In this document: positions 1 to 8,037 of the stretch, in pieces | How the letters are laid out: the number at the start of each line of letters is the position of its first letter | How positions within the stretch are numbered: the first letter of the stretch is position 1 | Source: Myxococcota bacterium | GTDB lineage: Bacteria; Myxococcota_A; UBA796; JAFGLY01 | Reading direction: 5' to 3' | DNA: 64,000 bases | Assembly: GCA_024276675.1 (NCBI GenBank) | Contig: JAJRWT010000027.1 | Coordinates: 391,950 to 455,949, forward strand | Notes under the pieces: generated by a model | Seen by the model: the letters and a program-made list of their open reading frames with translations, nothing else | What the model was told of the DNA's origin: nothing | Database searches by the model: none | Position numbers and translations under genes: made by a program

Positions 1-10
1 TTGCGCGGAT

Positions 11-66
11 GTGCCTGGCGAAGGAATGGGCCGCTCCGGCGATGGGAGCCATTTCCGGATGGGAAC
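11..66. repeat. Dispersed palindromic (REP/MITE-like) repeat, copy 1, partial
   Basis: This stretch matches the reverse complement of the left arm of the element at 47683-47849 at nearly every base, including a hairpin (GCTCC at 33-37, GGGAGC at 44-49) and the end TTTCCGGATGGGAACTA. The window begins inside or just before it, so the other arm, if present, lies outside. It sits directly upstream of the membrane-protein gene that starts near 118. Confidence 0.7.
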
Positions 67-117
67 TATCTATTGGAGAGGCCATCGCCCCCGGTAGCCA
101 CAACACAGGAGCCTCCA

Positions 118-996
118 TTGGCCCGCAGTTTCACGGAAGCCTATGAAATCGGCAACGCAATAAACCGCGGCCTGTGGGCCTTGAAGACCGCTCCCATCGT
201 CTTGCTGGCGGGAGCCGTGCTGGATCAATGCTCCCAGGGCTGCGGCAGCAACATGGGCAATATCACCAGCCGCTCCGACTCTCCCGCCTGGACCGGCGAC
301 TGGTCCGAAAGCCTGGAACGACTCGACAGCTACGCGGGACCGGGCCTGCTCCTGGTCATTCTGCTGGCTGCACTCTGCGTGATGTTCGCCCTCGTGTTGC
401 TCTTTTTCGTACGCTGCTGGATCCAGTCCGGCTACATCAGGCTCCAGCAGGAAATCCTCTCCTCGGGGAAGGGCCGCTTCAGTACGCTCCTGGCATCCAC
501 CCAGGTCTTCTGGCCCATGGTCAAGTGGAAGACCCTGAAGGGTTTCGTCTTCTTCGGCACATTGACCATCTCGGCACTTCCTGGCGGGCTCGTGGCCCTC
601 ATGGGCTACCCGGGGCATTCGCTCGCGCTCATGGTGGGGGGTGGCTTCCTCGCGGCGCTCCTGGCGATTCCCGTGGCGATATACGTAGGCCTCGGGCTGT
701 TCTTCGGGGACTGGCTCGTGGCCATAGACGGAGTACGTTCCACCACGGCATTGGACAAATCCTGGGAAATGGCCAGGGGCAGGCGCCTGCACCTCTTCCT
801 GTTCTCCTTGACCATGGCGCTGTTCAGCATACTGGGCATGGTGGCGCTCTGCATCGGAGTGTTCTTCACAAAATCCGTGGCCGACAGCGGCTCCACCGCG
901 GCTTTCCTCCTGCTCACCCGTGACGAAGACCAGCTCTCGCGCTACGCCTGCCTGCTGAAGGATTCCACGCAGGAACCGTTGGGCTCGGTGGACTGA
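118..996 (+). CDS. Multi-pass membrane protein of unknown function
   Basis: I do not recognise a named family. The protein (292 residues) has an N-terminal amphipathic stretch, a hydrophobic segment, a short Ser/Cys-rich loop, then several clear hydrophobic helices, as in integral-membrane proteins of the DUF975/glycerophosphodiesterase-membrane-domain type. That resemblance is only general. The TTG at 118 was chosen because AGGAG lies at 107-111 with a six-base spacer. The open frame continues upstream to base 1, but that part is repeat sequence. The next gene starts five bases after the stop and is also membrane-anchored, so the two probably form an operon. Confidence 0.6.
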   Translation: MARSFTEAYEIGNAINRGLWALKTAPIVLLAGAVLDQCSQGCGSNMGNITSRSDSPAWTGDWSESLERLDSYAGPGLLLVILLAALCVMFALVLLFFVRCWIQSGYIRLQQEILSSGKGRFSTLLASTQVFWPMVKWKTLKGFVFFGTLTISALPGGLVALMGYPGHSLALMVGGGFLAALLAIPVAIYVGLGLFFGDWLVAIDGVRSTTALDKSWEMARGRRLHLFLFSLTMALFSILGMVALCIGVFFTKSVADSGSTAAFLLLTRDEDQLSRYACLLKDSTQEPLGSVD

Positions 997-1001
997 AGAT
1001 C

Positions 1002-1550
1002 ATGGGGCGCCTCAAGGGCCTGGCAGAGGGCCTGGCCTCCCTGCTGGATGCCATGGGGATCGTCCTGCCTCCATGGGGATTCCCGCTCCTGGCGCTCATG
1101 TTGCTGGCGCTCGTGTTTCCCTTGCTGCGCCGAAACCACCGCACCGGGCGAGCCCGACGTAGACTGCAGACCGCGCTGTACTCGTCCGCGGCGGAACGCT
1201 CCCGCCTGGAAACCGAAGCCCTGGAGCTGGTCCAAGGCAACCCCGTTGGCCTGGTGGTAGTGGCGGACGAGGCCATTCGGCGCGGCAGAAGGCAGTTGGC
1301 CAGGCGAGCCCTGGAGCAGCTCGAGGCCACGGGCAGACGCCTGCACGACACGCGCCGCCTGGAACGTGATCTCTACGGCACGCCATGCGCCACTCCGGAA
1401 GAAGAGATCCTGGCCATAGAGCACCTGCTGGAAGAGGGCATCCTGGGCAGGGCCGCGGAGCGGCTGGAGAAAGCCCGCCAACGCTGGCCACACAACCAGG
1501 CCCTGGAGTCCATGCAACGAAAACGAAGTCTCGGGGAAAGCCTGCGATGA
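1002..1550 (+). CDS. Membrane-anchored helical protein, unknown
   Basis: The protein has 182 residues. After about 20 residues there is one strong hydrophobic segment (PPWGFPLLALMLLALVFPLL), then a basic stop-transfer stretch (RRNHRTGRARRR), then a charged Ala/Arg/Glu/Leu-rich helical region resembling a TPR or coiled coil. This predicts a single-pass protein with a cytoplasmic helical domain. It starts five bases after the preceding membrane-protein gene, so co-transcription and possibly interaction are likely. No catalytic motif is visible and no function can be assigned. Confidence 0.6.
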   Translation: MGRLKGLAEGLASLLDAMGIVLPPWGFPLLALMLLALVFPLLRRNHRTGRARRRLQTALYSSAAERSRLETEALELVQGNPVGLVVVADEAIRRGRRQLARRALEQLEATGRRLHDTRRLERDLYGTPCATPEEEILAIEHLLEEGILGRAAERLEKARQRWPHNQALESMQRKRSLGESLR

Positions 1551-1781
1551 GCCATCCCCCAACCCGCCGTGGACCATGGGGTAAGAGTGCCCCGGGCATG
1601 GGCGGGGCTGCCCCTGCAACTCTGACCCCGGGCTGGATATCATGGAACCGTTCCCCCCTTCAAACGCAGGAAACTCCCTTTTTCGACCGGTGCTGGTGAC
1701 CGGCGGCCACAGCGGACATGGCCACGGCACGATACTTGCCTAGAATCATGGGTCCCCATTGGACTCACAGCGGAGGTAGCC

Positions 1782-2513
1782 ATGTGGCTTCATCTCTTTC
1801 CGTTCTCCCTGCCGGCCTTGCTGCTGCTGGCGGGCATGGGCTGCAACGACTACAGCTTCGGCAAGGGCGACGGCAACCTGGCTGAAACCGGCTTGTTCAC
1901 CCCCGGCGACAGCGCCTCGCCGGGCGACTCGGCCGACAATCCCGGCGACAGCGATGATCCCGGCGATCCCTACGACGAAGACACCGGCGATCCCTCCGGC
2001 GATCCCTCCGACGGACCGCCGGGCACCATCCTGGAGGGGGACTGCCCCGAAGGCACCGTGGCCACCTTCGACAGCGACGAGATCTACGTGCTGTCCTGGG
2101 ATCCCACCGTGGCCACCGGCGTTCTGAGCACGGACTACTCCGGATGGTACAACGTCTACGACTACTCCATAGCCGAATCGGGCTCGTCCCAGACCAACGA
2201 ATCCGCCTATTTTCGTATCACCAACGCAGCCAGCTCCGAGGGCAAGCCCTACTGGTCCAACTGCGAGGACGAGTGGGTCGTGCAGGACGCCGACAATGAC
2301 GGCTTCCCCAGCGACTCGCGCATCTACATCGGCACCTTCTGGCTGGAGGCCGGCGCCAACACGCTCTACATGTACCACTACTGCGTTCTGTACAGGGATG
2401 GATACTGCCCCGAGTTCCACATCACCGACGACTCATCCAGTACCTGCGACTCCGATGGCGCCAACTCGGTCCATTTCGAGGGCGAGGGCCTCTGCCTGGT
2501 GAGCGCCGACTGA
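1782..2513 (+). CDS. Secreted Asp/Gly/Pro-rich lipoprotein, unknown
   Basis: The protein has 243 residues. A hydrophobic signal peptide ends in LLLAGMGC, a slightly non-canonical lipobox with Cys at about residue 21, so the mature protein is probably lipid-anchored. A low-complexity acidic linker of PGDS/GDPSG units follows (about residues 40-82), then a globular domain with several Cys, many Tyr and Trp, and the acidic motif QDADNDGFPSD, which resembles the EF-hand-like loops of other secreted proteins here. The ATG at 1782 has GGAGGT at 1772-1777. No enzyme family is recognised. Confidence 0.65.
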   Translation: MWLHLFPFSLPALLLLAGMGCNDYSFGKGDGNLAETGLFTPGDSASPGDSADNPGDSDDPGDPYDEDTGDPSGDPSDGPPGTILEGDCPEGTVATFDSDEIYVLSWDPTVATGVLSTDYSGWYNVYDYSIAESGSSQTNESAYFRITNAASSEGKPYWSNCEDEWVVQDADNDGFPSDSRIYIGTFWLEAGANTLYMYHYCVLYRDGYCPEFHITDDSSSTCDSDGANSVHFEGEGLCLVSAD

Positions 2514-2577
2514 AAAATCCGCCACCACGAGAAACAGCACCTACAGCTCCAGCAACGTGAAAAGGTACTCCCCAGGA

Positions 2578-3774
2578 CTAGTCCGTGAAGGGCAGGAAGT
2601 CTATGGGCTGGTATTCGCCCTCGCTGATGGTGATGAGACCGTCATCGGCAACCGAAAAGGTGATGGCTTCCCCCTGTTGCTCCGATGGCAGGGTCAGGGC
2701 GCAGGGCTCCGCCAGGAAGGTGTCCAGCATGGAAGTGCTGGCATCGCGCTCCCATATGTAGGCGGTGGTGCCGTAGGTGCGTATGACTATGCGATTTCCC
2801 AGCAGGCTGAAATCCCCTCCGGTGGTGGCCCCCCCCGAAAGCGGAGAGCTGGCGAAATCCAGCTCCACCACCAGCTCCAGGGTTGCCCTCTCCGCGTCGT
2901 AGTGGGGCGCAGGCTTGCGGTAGATGCCGGCAGAGCCTTCGTAGTCCTTCTGGACCACGTAGATGTCCTGGTTGGTGGGGTCCACCATGATGGTCTCGGC
3001 GTTCAGCGAGCGGCCATCGGGGTAGTCCAGCAGGATGGCGTCACCGCCGATGTACTCTTCGACCGGCTCCTGGTCCAGGTCGACGTCGGGCTCGGGAACC
3101 CGGTAGACGATGATGTAGTCGCGGTTTTCGCTGTTGTCGCCCACGTCTCCGATGAAGAGGTAGTACTCCCCGGTGTCGGGGTCGGGGGCCGTTGCCAGGT
3201 CCTCCCAGTCCCCGCCATGGCGCTCCACCAGCTCGTAGCTCCCCAGGTGCCTTCCGTCGCGAGACATGGCGTAGAGCACTTCCGCGTTGCCGGCATCGTT
3301 GTGGACCCAGAGCACGCCTTCGTTCTTGCGGCTTTCCACCACGCCGGAGATCTCGATGGCCTCGGAGGTTTCCACGGTTCCCCAGACCTGGGCGGTCCCG
3401 GCCGTGGGGCAGTCCTGGGGATGTACGGTCAGCTCCAGTGTGTCGCTGCTCTGCTGCCCCAGGTCGTCCCACAGCGTGAGGGTGGCCTGAAGCTGCCCGG
3501 AGCCCAGGTAGGTATGGGTGACGCTCCTTCCCGTGGCTGCCTGGCCGTCGCCGAATTCCCAGAGTGCTTCTTCCAGGGTTCCATCGATGCGGGAGCCCGC
3601 GGCAGAAAATGCCACGGAAAACGGGATGTTCCCCTCGTAGGCATCGGCCTGGGCCACGGCCCGCAGCACATGGGAGCGATCCCGGGAAGCGGTGTCGCCC
3701 GCAGGGCCGGAGCCGCAGGCTGTTGGCCCCAGCAGTGACAACAGCAGGAAACGAGTCCCGGGGAGAGTGTTCAC
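2578..3774 (-). CDS. PKD-domain lipoprotein with beta-propeller-like region
   Basis: The protein has 398 residues. The signal peptide ends in GPTAC, a plausible lipobox. Residues about 50-115 form a PKD-like Ig domain (WEFGDG, then THTYLGSG). The rest looks like a propeller: repeated beta-strand and DG/DP-turn segments, including LWVHNDAGN, DWEDLATAPD and YYLFIGDVGDN, as in secreted phytase-like or strictosidine-synthase-like propellers. It is probably an extracellular or periplasmic surface protein; no catalytic residues can be assigned. It converges on the lipoprotein gene upstream, with only 64 bases between the two stop codons and no clear terminator. Confidence 0.65.
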   Translation of the reverse strand: MNTLPGTRFLLLSLLGPTACGSGPAGDTASRDRSHVLRAVAQADAYEGNIPFSVAFSAAGSRIDGTLEEALWEFGDGQAATGRSVTHTYLGSGQLQATLTLWDDLGQQSSDTLELTVHPQDCPTAGTAQVWGTVETSEAIEISGVVESRKNEGVLWVHNDAGNAEVLYAMSRDGRHLGSYELVERHGGDWEDLATAPDPDTGEYYLFIGDVGDNSENRDYIIVYRVPEPDVDLDQEPVEEYIGGDAILLDYPDGRSLNAETIMVDPTNQDIYVVQKDYEGSAGIYRKPAPHYDAERATLELVVELDFASSPLSGGATTGGDFSLLGNRIVIRTYGTTAYIWERDASTSMLDTFLAEPCALTLPSEQQGEAITFSVADDGLITISEGEYQPIDFLPFTD

Positions 3775-4074
3775 TTCACTGTATCCTTGGTTCAGGTCAC
3801 TTCTCCAACTCTATCGCCGTACTCCGGAAATCCGCAGACAAATGTCGGTGGATACTGGTCAAAATATCGTCGTGGTTCCCCTGGGACGACTACGAATAGA
3901 ACGCCGTAATATATACATGTATTTCCAGGAGCCGTCGGATGGGCTCACGCCAGTCGTGAAACCTCGCTCGCCACGCGCCCGGCGCCCCTCGCTACGACAT
4001 CAGCCAGCAACCTTCGGCTGCCTTCTTCCAGCCAGCCCTGCCCTGACAGCCAACAACACCCACCCGACACCGAC
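3775..4074. other. Non-coding divergent intergenic region
   Basis: These 300 bases separate the PKD lipoprotein (minus) from the ferredoxin-flavoprotein (plus), so both promoters should lie here. A short AT-rich patch (3907-3924) contains the perfect palindrome ATACATGTAT at 3913-3922, a possible regulator site. I see no convincing sigma-70 promoter pair and no plausible small gene. Confidence 0.4.
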
Positions 4075-5586
4075 GTGAAGATAATCTACGACCCCTCCCG
4101 CTGTGACGCCTGCAAGGTCTGCATCCGGGTCTGTCCCCAGAAGATCCTGGCACTGCTGGACGATGCTGTCCACGTCGTGGACCCATCACGCTGCATGGGC
4201 TGCTTCGGCTGCGAGGACGAGTGCCACCGCCACGCCATCCGCATCCTCAGGACCCACAGCCACAGCCAGGAGCCCCGGGTGGAGCCAAGCCCGCCCATTC
4301 CAGCCCCACTGGACGTGCTGGTGGTGGGAGCGGGCCCCGCCGGACTGGGAGCGGCCATCGCCTGCGCCAGGGCCGGGCTGCGGGTCTGCGTATGCGAGCG
4401 CCTGCCCAACCGGCGCATCAGTCACCACATGGACGGCGGCATCCTGTTCAACATGCCGGGCCTGGCTCAGCCGAGCTGGGACCAGGACATGCTGGAGATC
4501 CCGGACATGGGCATCTCCCTTCCCCTACCCGCCGGAGCGCAGCAGGTGGACAGGTTATCCCTCCTGGGGCCTCGAGGCATGGCGACCGACGACAAGTTTC
4601 CAAAAGGCGTGAAGCCGGGGCTCATGGTCCCCAAGGACAGCTTCATCCACGGCCTGGTCGACCTGGCAGAGGAACAGGGCGTGGTTTTCCGCTTCGACAG
4701 CAAGGTCGTGGACCTGCTTCGTGAAGGGGACAGCTTCACGGGCGTGCGCCTGGACGGCGGCGAAAGCATAGCGGCCAGGGTCGTGGTGGCGGCAGATGGC
4801 ATCCAGGGTAAGATCAGCAGCAAGGCCGGCCTTCCCAACAAGAACGGGATCACGGCATACGGCGCTGTGCTCGCCTATGAACTGGACATCCCCACGGAAG
4901 GGCTCCACGAGGGCCTGTACTACCTGGTAGGCGACCTGGACCTGGAACCCGACAAGCCGGCAGCCATGGCGGGCGTGGACATCTCCGACCGGGTCTACGT
5001 GCTGGTGGCCTTGATGCTCCCCAAGAAGTTCTACACCGCTGCCAGGCCGCTGCATCACTACCTGGACCTCATCCTGGAGCGTGATGAACGTGTCCACGAA
5101 CTCATAGGCGGGCCTCCGCGGGAAATCCGCCCGCTCATGCTCAACGGCTGCCGTGTCGTGGTCCGCGAGACCAACAGGGACATCGCCAGGGACGGCCTCG
5201 TATCCATCGGAGACGCCTTCGTTTCCGGCGGCGAGCTGGGGAACATGCCAGCGCTGAGCCACGGCTACCAGGCCGGAGCCGTCGTGGCTCGCGCCATCGC
5301 GGCGGGTGACGTGTCGGCCCGCTCCCTGCAGGCCGTGGCGGACTTCATCACCGACGACCTGGTCAAGATCACCGACATGAACGGTCGCATGAAGACCCTG
5401 CCCATGCGGGCCTCCAACGAGGATCTGGAACTGTTCTTCAAGGTGATGCAGGACGCCAACTACCCCACCATGCTCTTCGGCTCCCCCAGGCAGCAGGGAT
5501 GGATGTTCACGCGCCTCCTGGCAAGGCACTGCCTGGACTTCCTCCGCCACCCCAGGCTCTTCAAGCTCATCTCGGGCAGGACCTGA
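4075..5586 (+). CDS. Ferredoxin-FAD oxidoreductase, geranylgeranyl reductase/FixC family
   Basis: The protein has 503 residues. The first 60 form a two-cluster ferredoxin domain: CDACKVCIRVCP and CMGCFGCEDEC, each with CxxCxxCxxxC spacing for a [4Fe-4S] cluster. A linker leads to a Rossmann dinucleotide site (VLVVGAGPAGLGAAIA, about residue 82) and a flavoprotein body of the geranylgeranyl-reductase/FixC type; GDAFVSGG is the usual second FAD contact. Family members reduce isoprenoid double bonds or pass electrons from ferredoxin to quinone; the substrate here is unknown. The start is a GTG without a clear Shine-Dalgarno, chosen because MKIIYDPSRC is a normal ferredoxin beginning. The built-in ferredoxin suggests the flavin is fed directly by Fe-S clusters. 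Confidence 0.8.
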   Translation: MKIIYDPSRCDACKVCIRVCPQKILALLDDAVHVVDPSRCMGCFGCEDECHRHAIRILRTHSHSQEPRVEPSPPIPAPLDVLVVGAGPAGLGAAIACARAGLRVCVCERLPNRRISHHMDGGILFNMPGLAQPSWDQDMLEIPDMGISLPLPAGAQQVDRLSLLGPRGMATDDKFPKGVKPGLMVPKDSFIHGLVDLAEEQGVVFRFDSKVVDLLREGDSFTGVRLDGGESIAARVVVAADGIQGKISSKAGLPNKNGITAYGAVLAYELDIPTEGLHEGLYYLVGDLDLEPDKPAAMAGVDISDRVYVLVALMLPKKFYTAARPLHHYLDLILERDERVHELIGGPPREIRPLMLNGCRVVVRETNRDIARDGLVSIGDAFVSGGELGNMPALSHGYQAGAVVARAIAAGDVSARSLQAVADFITDDLVKITDMNGRMKTLPMRASNEDLELFFKVMQDANYPTMLFGSPRQQGWMFTRLLARHCLDFLRHPRLFKLISGRT

Positions 5587-5664
5587 GCGGAGGGCCGCCG
5601 AGCAATGGCTGGTTCCCTGTGACAAGCAGTCCGACGATCTGGACACCGACGCATCGGGTGGGCC

Positions 5665-5928
5665 ATGCGCAAATCGGGCAAGCAGGCCGCACGCATCCGC
5701 CAGCACGGCATCCGCGCCACAGCCCAGGTCGAGAGCATCGCCCACACGGGGGTCCGCATCAACGATGTTCCCCAGATGAAGATCGTCCTGGGCGTTCGCA
5801 TAGAGGGGCAGTCGCCATATGAAACCAGCACAAAGATGCTGCTCCACCCATCCACTGCGGCACAGTCGGCCCCGGGAACATCGCTGCCCGTGCGCGTGGA
5901 CCCCCAGAACCGGAAAAAATCATCATAG
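5665..5928 (+). CDS. Small conserved-looking soluble protein
   Basis: The protein has 87 residues. Its core reads as one beta-rich domain: ATAQVESIAHTGVRINDVPQ, a strand ILGV-type segment, the phrase PYETSTKMLL, and near the end PGTSLPVRVDP. I recall this combination (a TG-x-x-IND-x-PQ phrase followed by a VRVDP end) from small domains in many bacterial membrane or SHOCT-type proteins, where it occurs as a stand-alone beta module. Function is unknown. It follows the ferredoxin-flavoprotein by 78 bases on the same strand, and a stop in frame at 5620-5622 rules out a longer form. Shine-Dalgarno support is weak. Confidence 0.6.
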   Translation: MRKSGKQAARIRQHGIRATAQVESIAHTGVRINDVPQMKIVLGVRIEGQSPYETSTKMLLHPSTAAQSAPGTSLPVRVDPQNRKKSS

Positions 5929-5956
5929 AGACCGACTGAGGCCAATTCCAGGGCAG

Positions 5957-7813
5957 CTACCCACCGGCGGAGTGAATGTGCTCCAGCCATGCGTCCAGAA
6001 AAATGAGCACCCAGAGCTTGTCGCCAAGGTTTTCGCTGCCGTCGTTGTGTTTCCTGGCGATGTCCCTCACCACGTCGGGTTTCCACAGGCGCCAACGATT
6101 GTCCAGCAGCCTCTCCAGCCTTCGCTGTAGAAAGGGGGCGCCATCGGAGCGCAGCCAGAGGTGCAGCGGAGAGGGGAAATAGCCCTTGGGCCTGTCCATG
6201 ACGGCCTTGGGCAGCGAGTCTTTCAAGAGGGCCTGTACCGGCCACTTGGGGATGGTTCTACCCATGTGCCGGCGGATCTTCCATGCGCCCGGCAAGGCGT
6301 TGAGGTAGGAACTCACCTGCCGGTCCAACATGGGGTAGCGCACCTCGACTCCGGCGGCGGCCCCCATGCGGTCGGAGCGGGCCACGGTGTCCTGGGGGAG
6401 CCAGCCCTGCTGGTAGATTCCCAGGACCGCGTTGACGGGATCGGTGTCCAGGTTTGCGTAGAGGGGAGCCAGGACCTGGTGCCTGATGTCCGGATACGTG
6501 TCGAGGCCGTCCTGGAGCAGATCACGGCGGGCCGCGGGATCGAAGACCTCGGTGCCGCCAACCCAGTTGGCGGCGCCACGGCTGATGCGTGAACGGGGGG
6601 TGCAGGCCACCATGGGAGGCTCGCCCGGCTTCCTGTCCAGTACGAAGGACGGCAGGAGGCGCCCCCCCCTGCGACCCACGGCTCGGGCCGCCATGGCCAC
6701 CAGCCCGCCGGCCATGAGTTGATCGCCACCGGCACCGCACAGCACCATGCGCAGATCTCGGTGCACGCGATCCAGGAGGATGTACTGGGGAATGGCGGCG
6801 GGATTGGTGATGGGCTCGCCCATGGCGGCGACGCAGGTGTCCAGGGCGTCGACGAATGAGCTTGAGTCCACCCTGACAACCCGGTGCCTGGTGCCCTGCA
6901 GGGTGGCGACCCGCGCGGCGAAGGCAGCCTCGTCCACACCCGTGTCTTCGAAAACGACGTGGTATGTATGCACCGAGTGGCCCGCGGATATCGCGTACTT
7001 GGCCAACAGCGAAGAATCCAGGCCACCGGAGAGCAACACGCCCACGGGAGATCCTCGTCGGCAGCGGCGTATCACCGCCAATCGCAGCAGCCGGTCCAGT
7101 TCCAGGAGGCTTTCACGCCTTGAGGGCATGGGAGCCCCTGGAAAACAGAAGCGCAGGGCCGCGTGCCGAGAGATGCGGGTTCCCCTGGTGGAGACCTGGA
7201 GGACACAGCCGGGAGGCAGGGCCAGGACGTCGCGCAGGAGGGTCCTGGGGGCATGGACGTACCTGAAAGCCAGGTACTCACAGAGCCCTTCGGGAGCCAG
7301 GTCACGTGAGACCCAGGGCAGGGCGGCCAGCGCGGAGGGCAGGGAAGCGAAGGCAAAGGCGGAGCCGGCGACGGTGTAGTACATGGGGCGAAGCCCCATG
7401 CGCCCGCGAGCCAGGGTCAGCAGTTCTTCCTTGCGATCCCAGAGGGCGAAGCTCCAGGCTCCGTCCAACTGCTCCAGGCAGCCCAGTCCCCGTGATTGCC
7501 AGGCTTCGAGCAGGACCTGGGAATCGTCCAGGGCCCGCGGCTCCGGCGAGTCTTGCGCCCTGGGTTGCCGGGCCAGGCCCATGTGATCGTAGAGCCTTCC
7601 ATCCAGGCACAGCACGAAACGTTCGTTCACCAGCGGCTGCGGGACGCCATGGGGAACCACCGCGTTGCCCCGGTGGACCATGAGTGCAGCCCCCTGGTGG
7701 AAGGTCCCCGAATCATCAGCCCCCCTCAGTGCGAGGATCCGGGAGATGCGCTCCCCCTCCGCTGCCGGAGGGCTCTTGCCATCGAATCGAACGATACCGC
7801 CAATACCGGACAT
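5957..7813 (-). CDS. Asparagine-synthase family protein lacking glutaminase Cys
   Basis: The protein has 618 residues with the two-domain AsnB layout. The N-terminal class II glutaminase domain starts MSGIGGIVRF, whereas active enzymes start with Met-Cys-Gly: the nucleophile Cys2 is Ser (codon TCC). Other glutaminase positions are also altered (DGRLYDH where NGEIYNH is usual). The C-terminal synthetase domain keeps the ATP pyrophosphatase loop LLSGGLDSSLLAKY and GVEVRYPMLD. Such proteins could use free ammonia or another amine, or act like the AsnB-related enzymes of secondary metabolism and cell-surface modification. The start at 7813 was preferred over 7858 because AAGAGGT precedes it and it gives the usual N-terminus. 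It is convergent with the small protein ending at 5928. Confidence 0.85.
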   Translation of the reverse strand: MSGIGGIVRFDGKSPPAAEGERISRILALRGADDSGTFHQGAALMVHRGNAVVPHGVPQPLVNERFVLCLDGRLYDHMGLARQPRAQDSPEPRALDDSQVLLEAWQSRGLGCLEQLDGAWSFALWDRKEELLTLARGRMGLRPMYYTVAGSAFAFASLPSALAALPWVSRDLAPEGLCEYLAFRYVHAPRTLLRDVLALPPGCVLQVSTRGTRISRHAALRFCFPGAPMPSRRESLLELDRLLRLAVIRRCRRGSPVGVLLSGGLDSSLLAKYAISAGHSVHTYHVVFEDTGVDEAAFAARVATLQGTRHRVVRVDSSSFVDALDTCVAAMGEPITNPAAIPQYILLDRVHRDLRMVLCGAGGDQLMAGGLVAMAARAVGRRGGRLLPSFVLDRKPGEPPMVACTPRSRISRGAANWVGGTEVFDPAARRDLLQDGLDTYPDIRHQVLAPLYANLDTDPVNAVLGIYQQGWLPQDTVARSDRMGAAAGVEVRYPMLDRQVSSYLNALPGAWKIRRHMGRTIPKWPVQALLKDSLPKAVMDRPKGYFPSPLHLWLRSDGAPFLQRRLERLLDNRWRLWKPDVVRDIARKHNDGSENLGDKLWVLIFLDAWLEHIHSAGG

Positions 7814-8037
7814 GAAGACCTCTTGCCCGGGCCATCGAGCCCGGGGTGGCTCGTACATGACCGTAGTGTATCATCATGGCGAAACCGCGCACCAGGATGG
7901 CTGCCGTGCCCCAACTCCGGGAGCCCGTTTCGCACGATCTCCCATTCGGCAACCGTTGGCGGGATTGGCATGGCCTTTCGGCCCCCATGATCCTCCAGGG
8001 GCCACGAGTGTTTCACGCGCCCGCAGAAGGAGAGAGA

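Noticed and set aside
1547..1699. A 50-residue frame starting with an ATGA overlap after the helical membrane protein
   Set aside because: Although the overlap and a nearby GGGGAAAG look promising, the peptide is Pro/Gly/Trp-rich with no domain pattern, and its composition is like non-coding GC-rich DNA.
3692..4078. 128-residue plus-strand frame over the divergent gap at 3.8-4.1 kb
   Set aside because: It overlaps the start of the PKD lipoprotein on the other strand, has no Shine-Dalgarno, and its sequence is basic and low-complexity.
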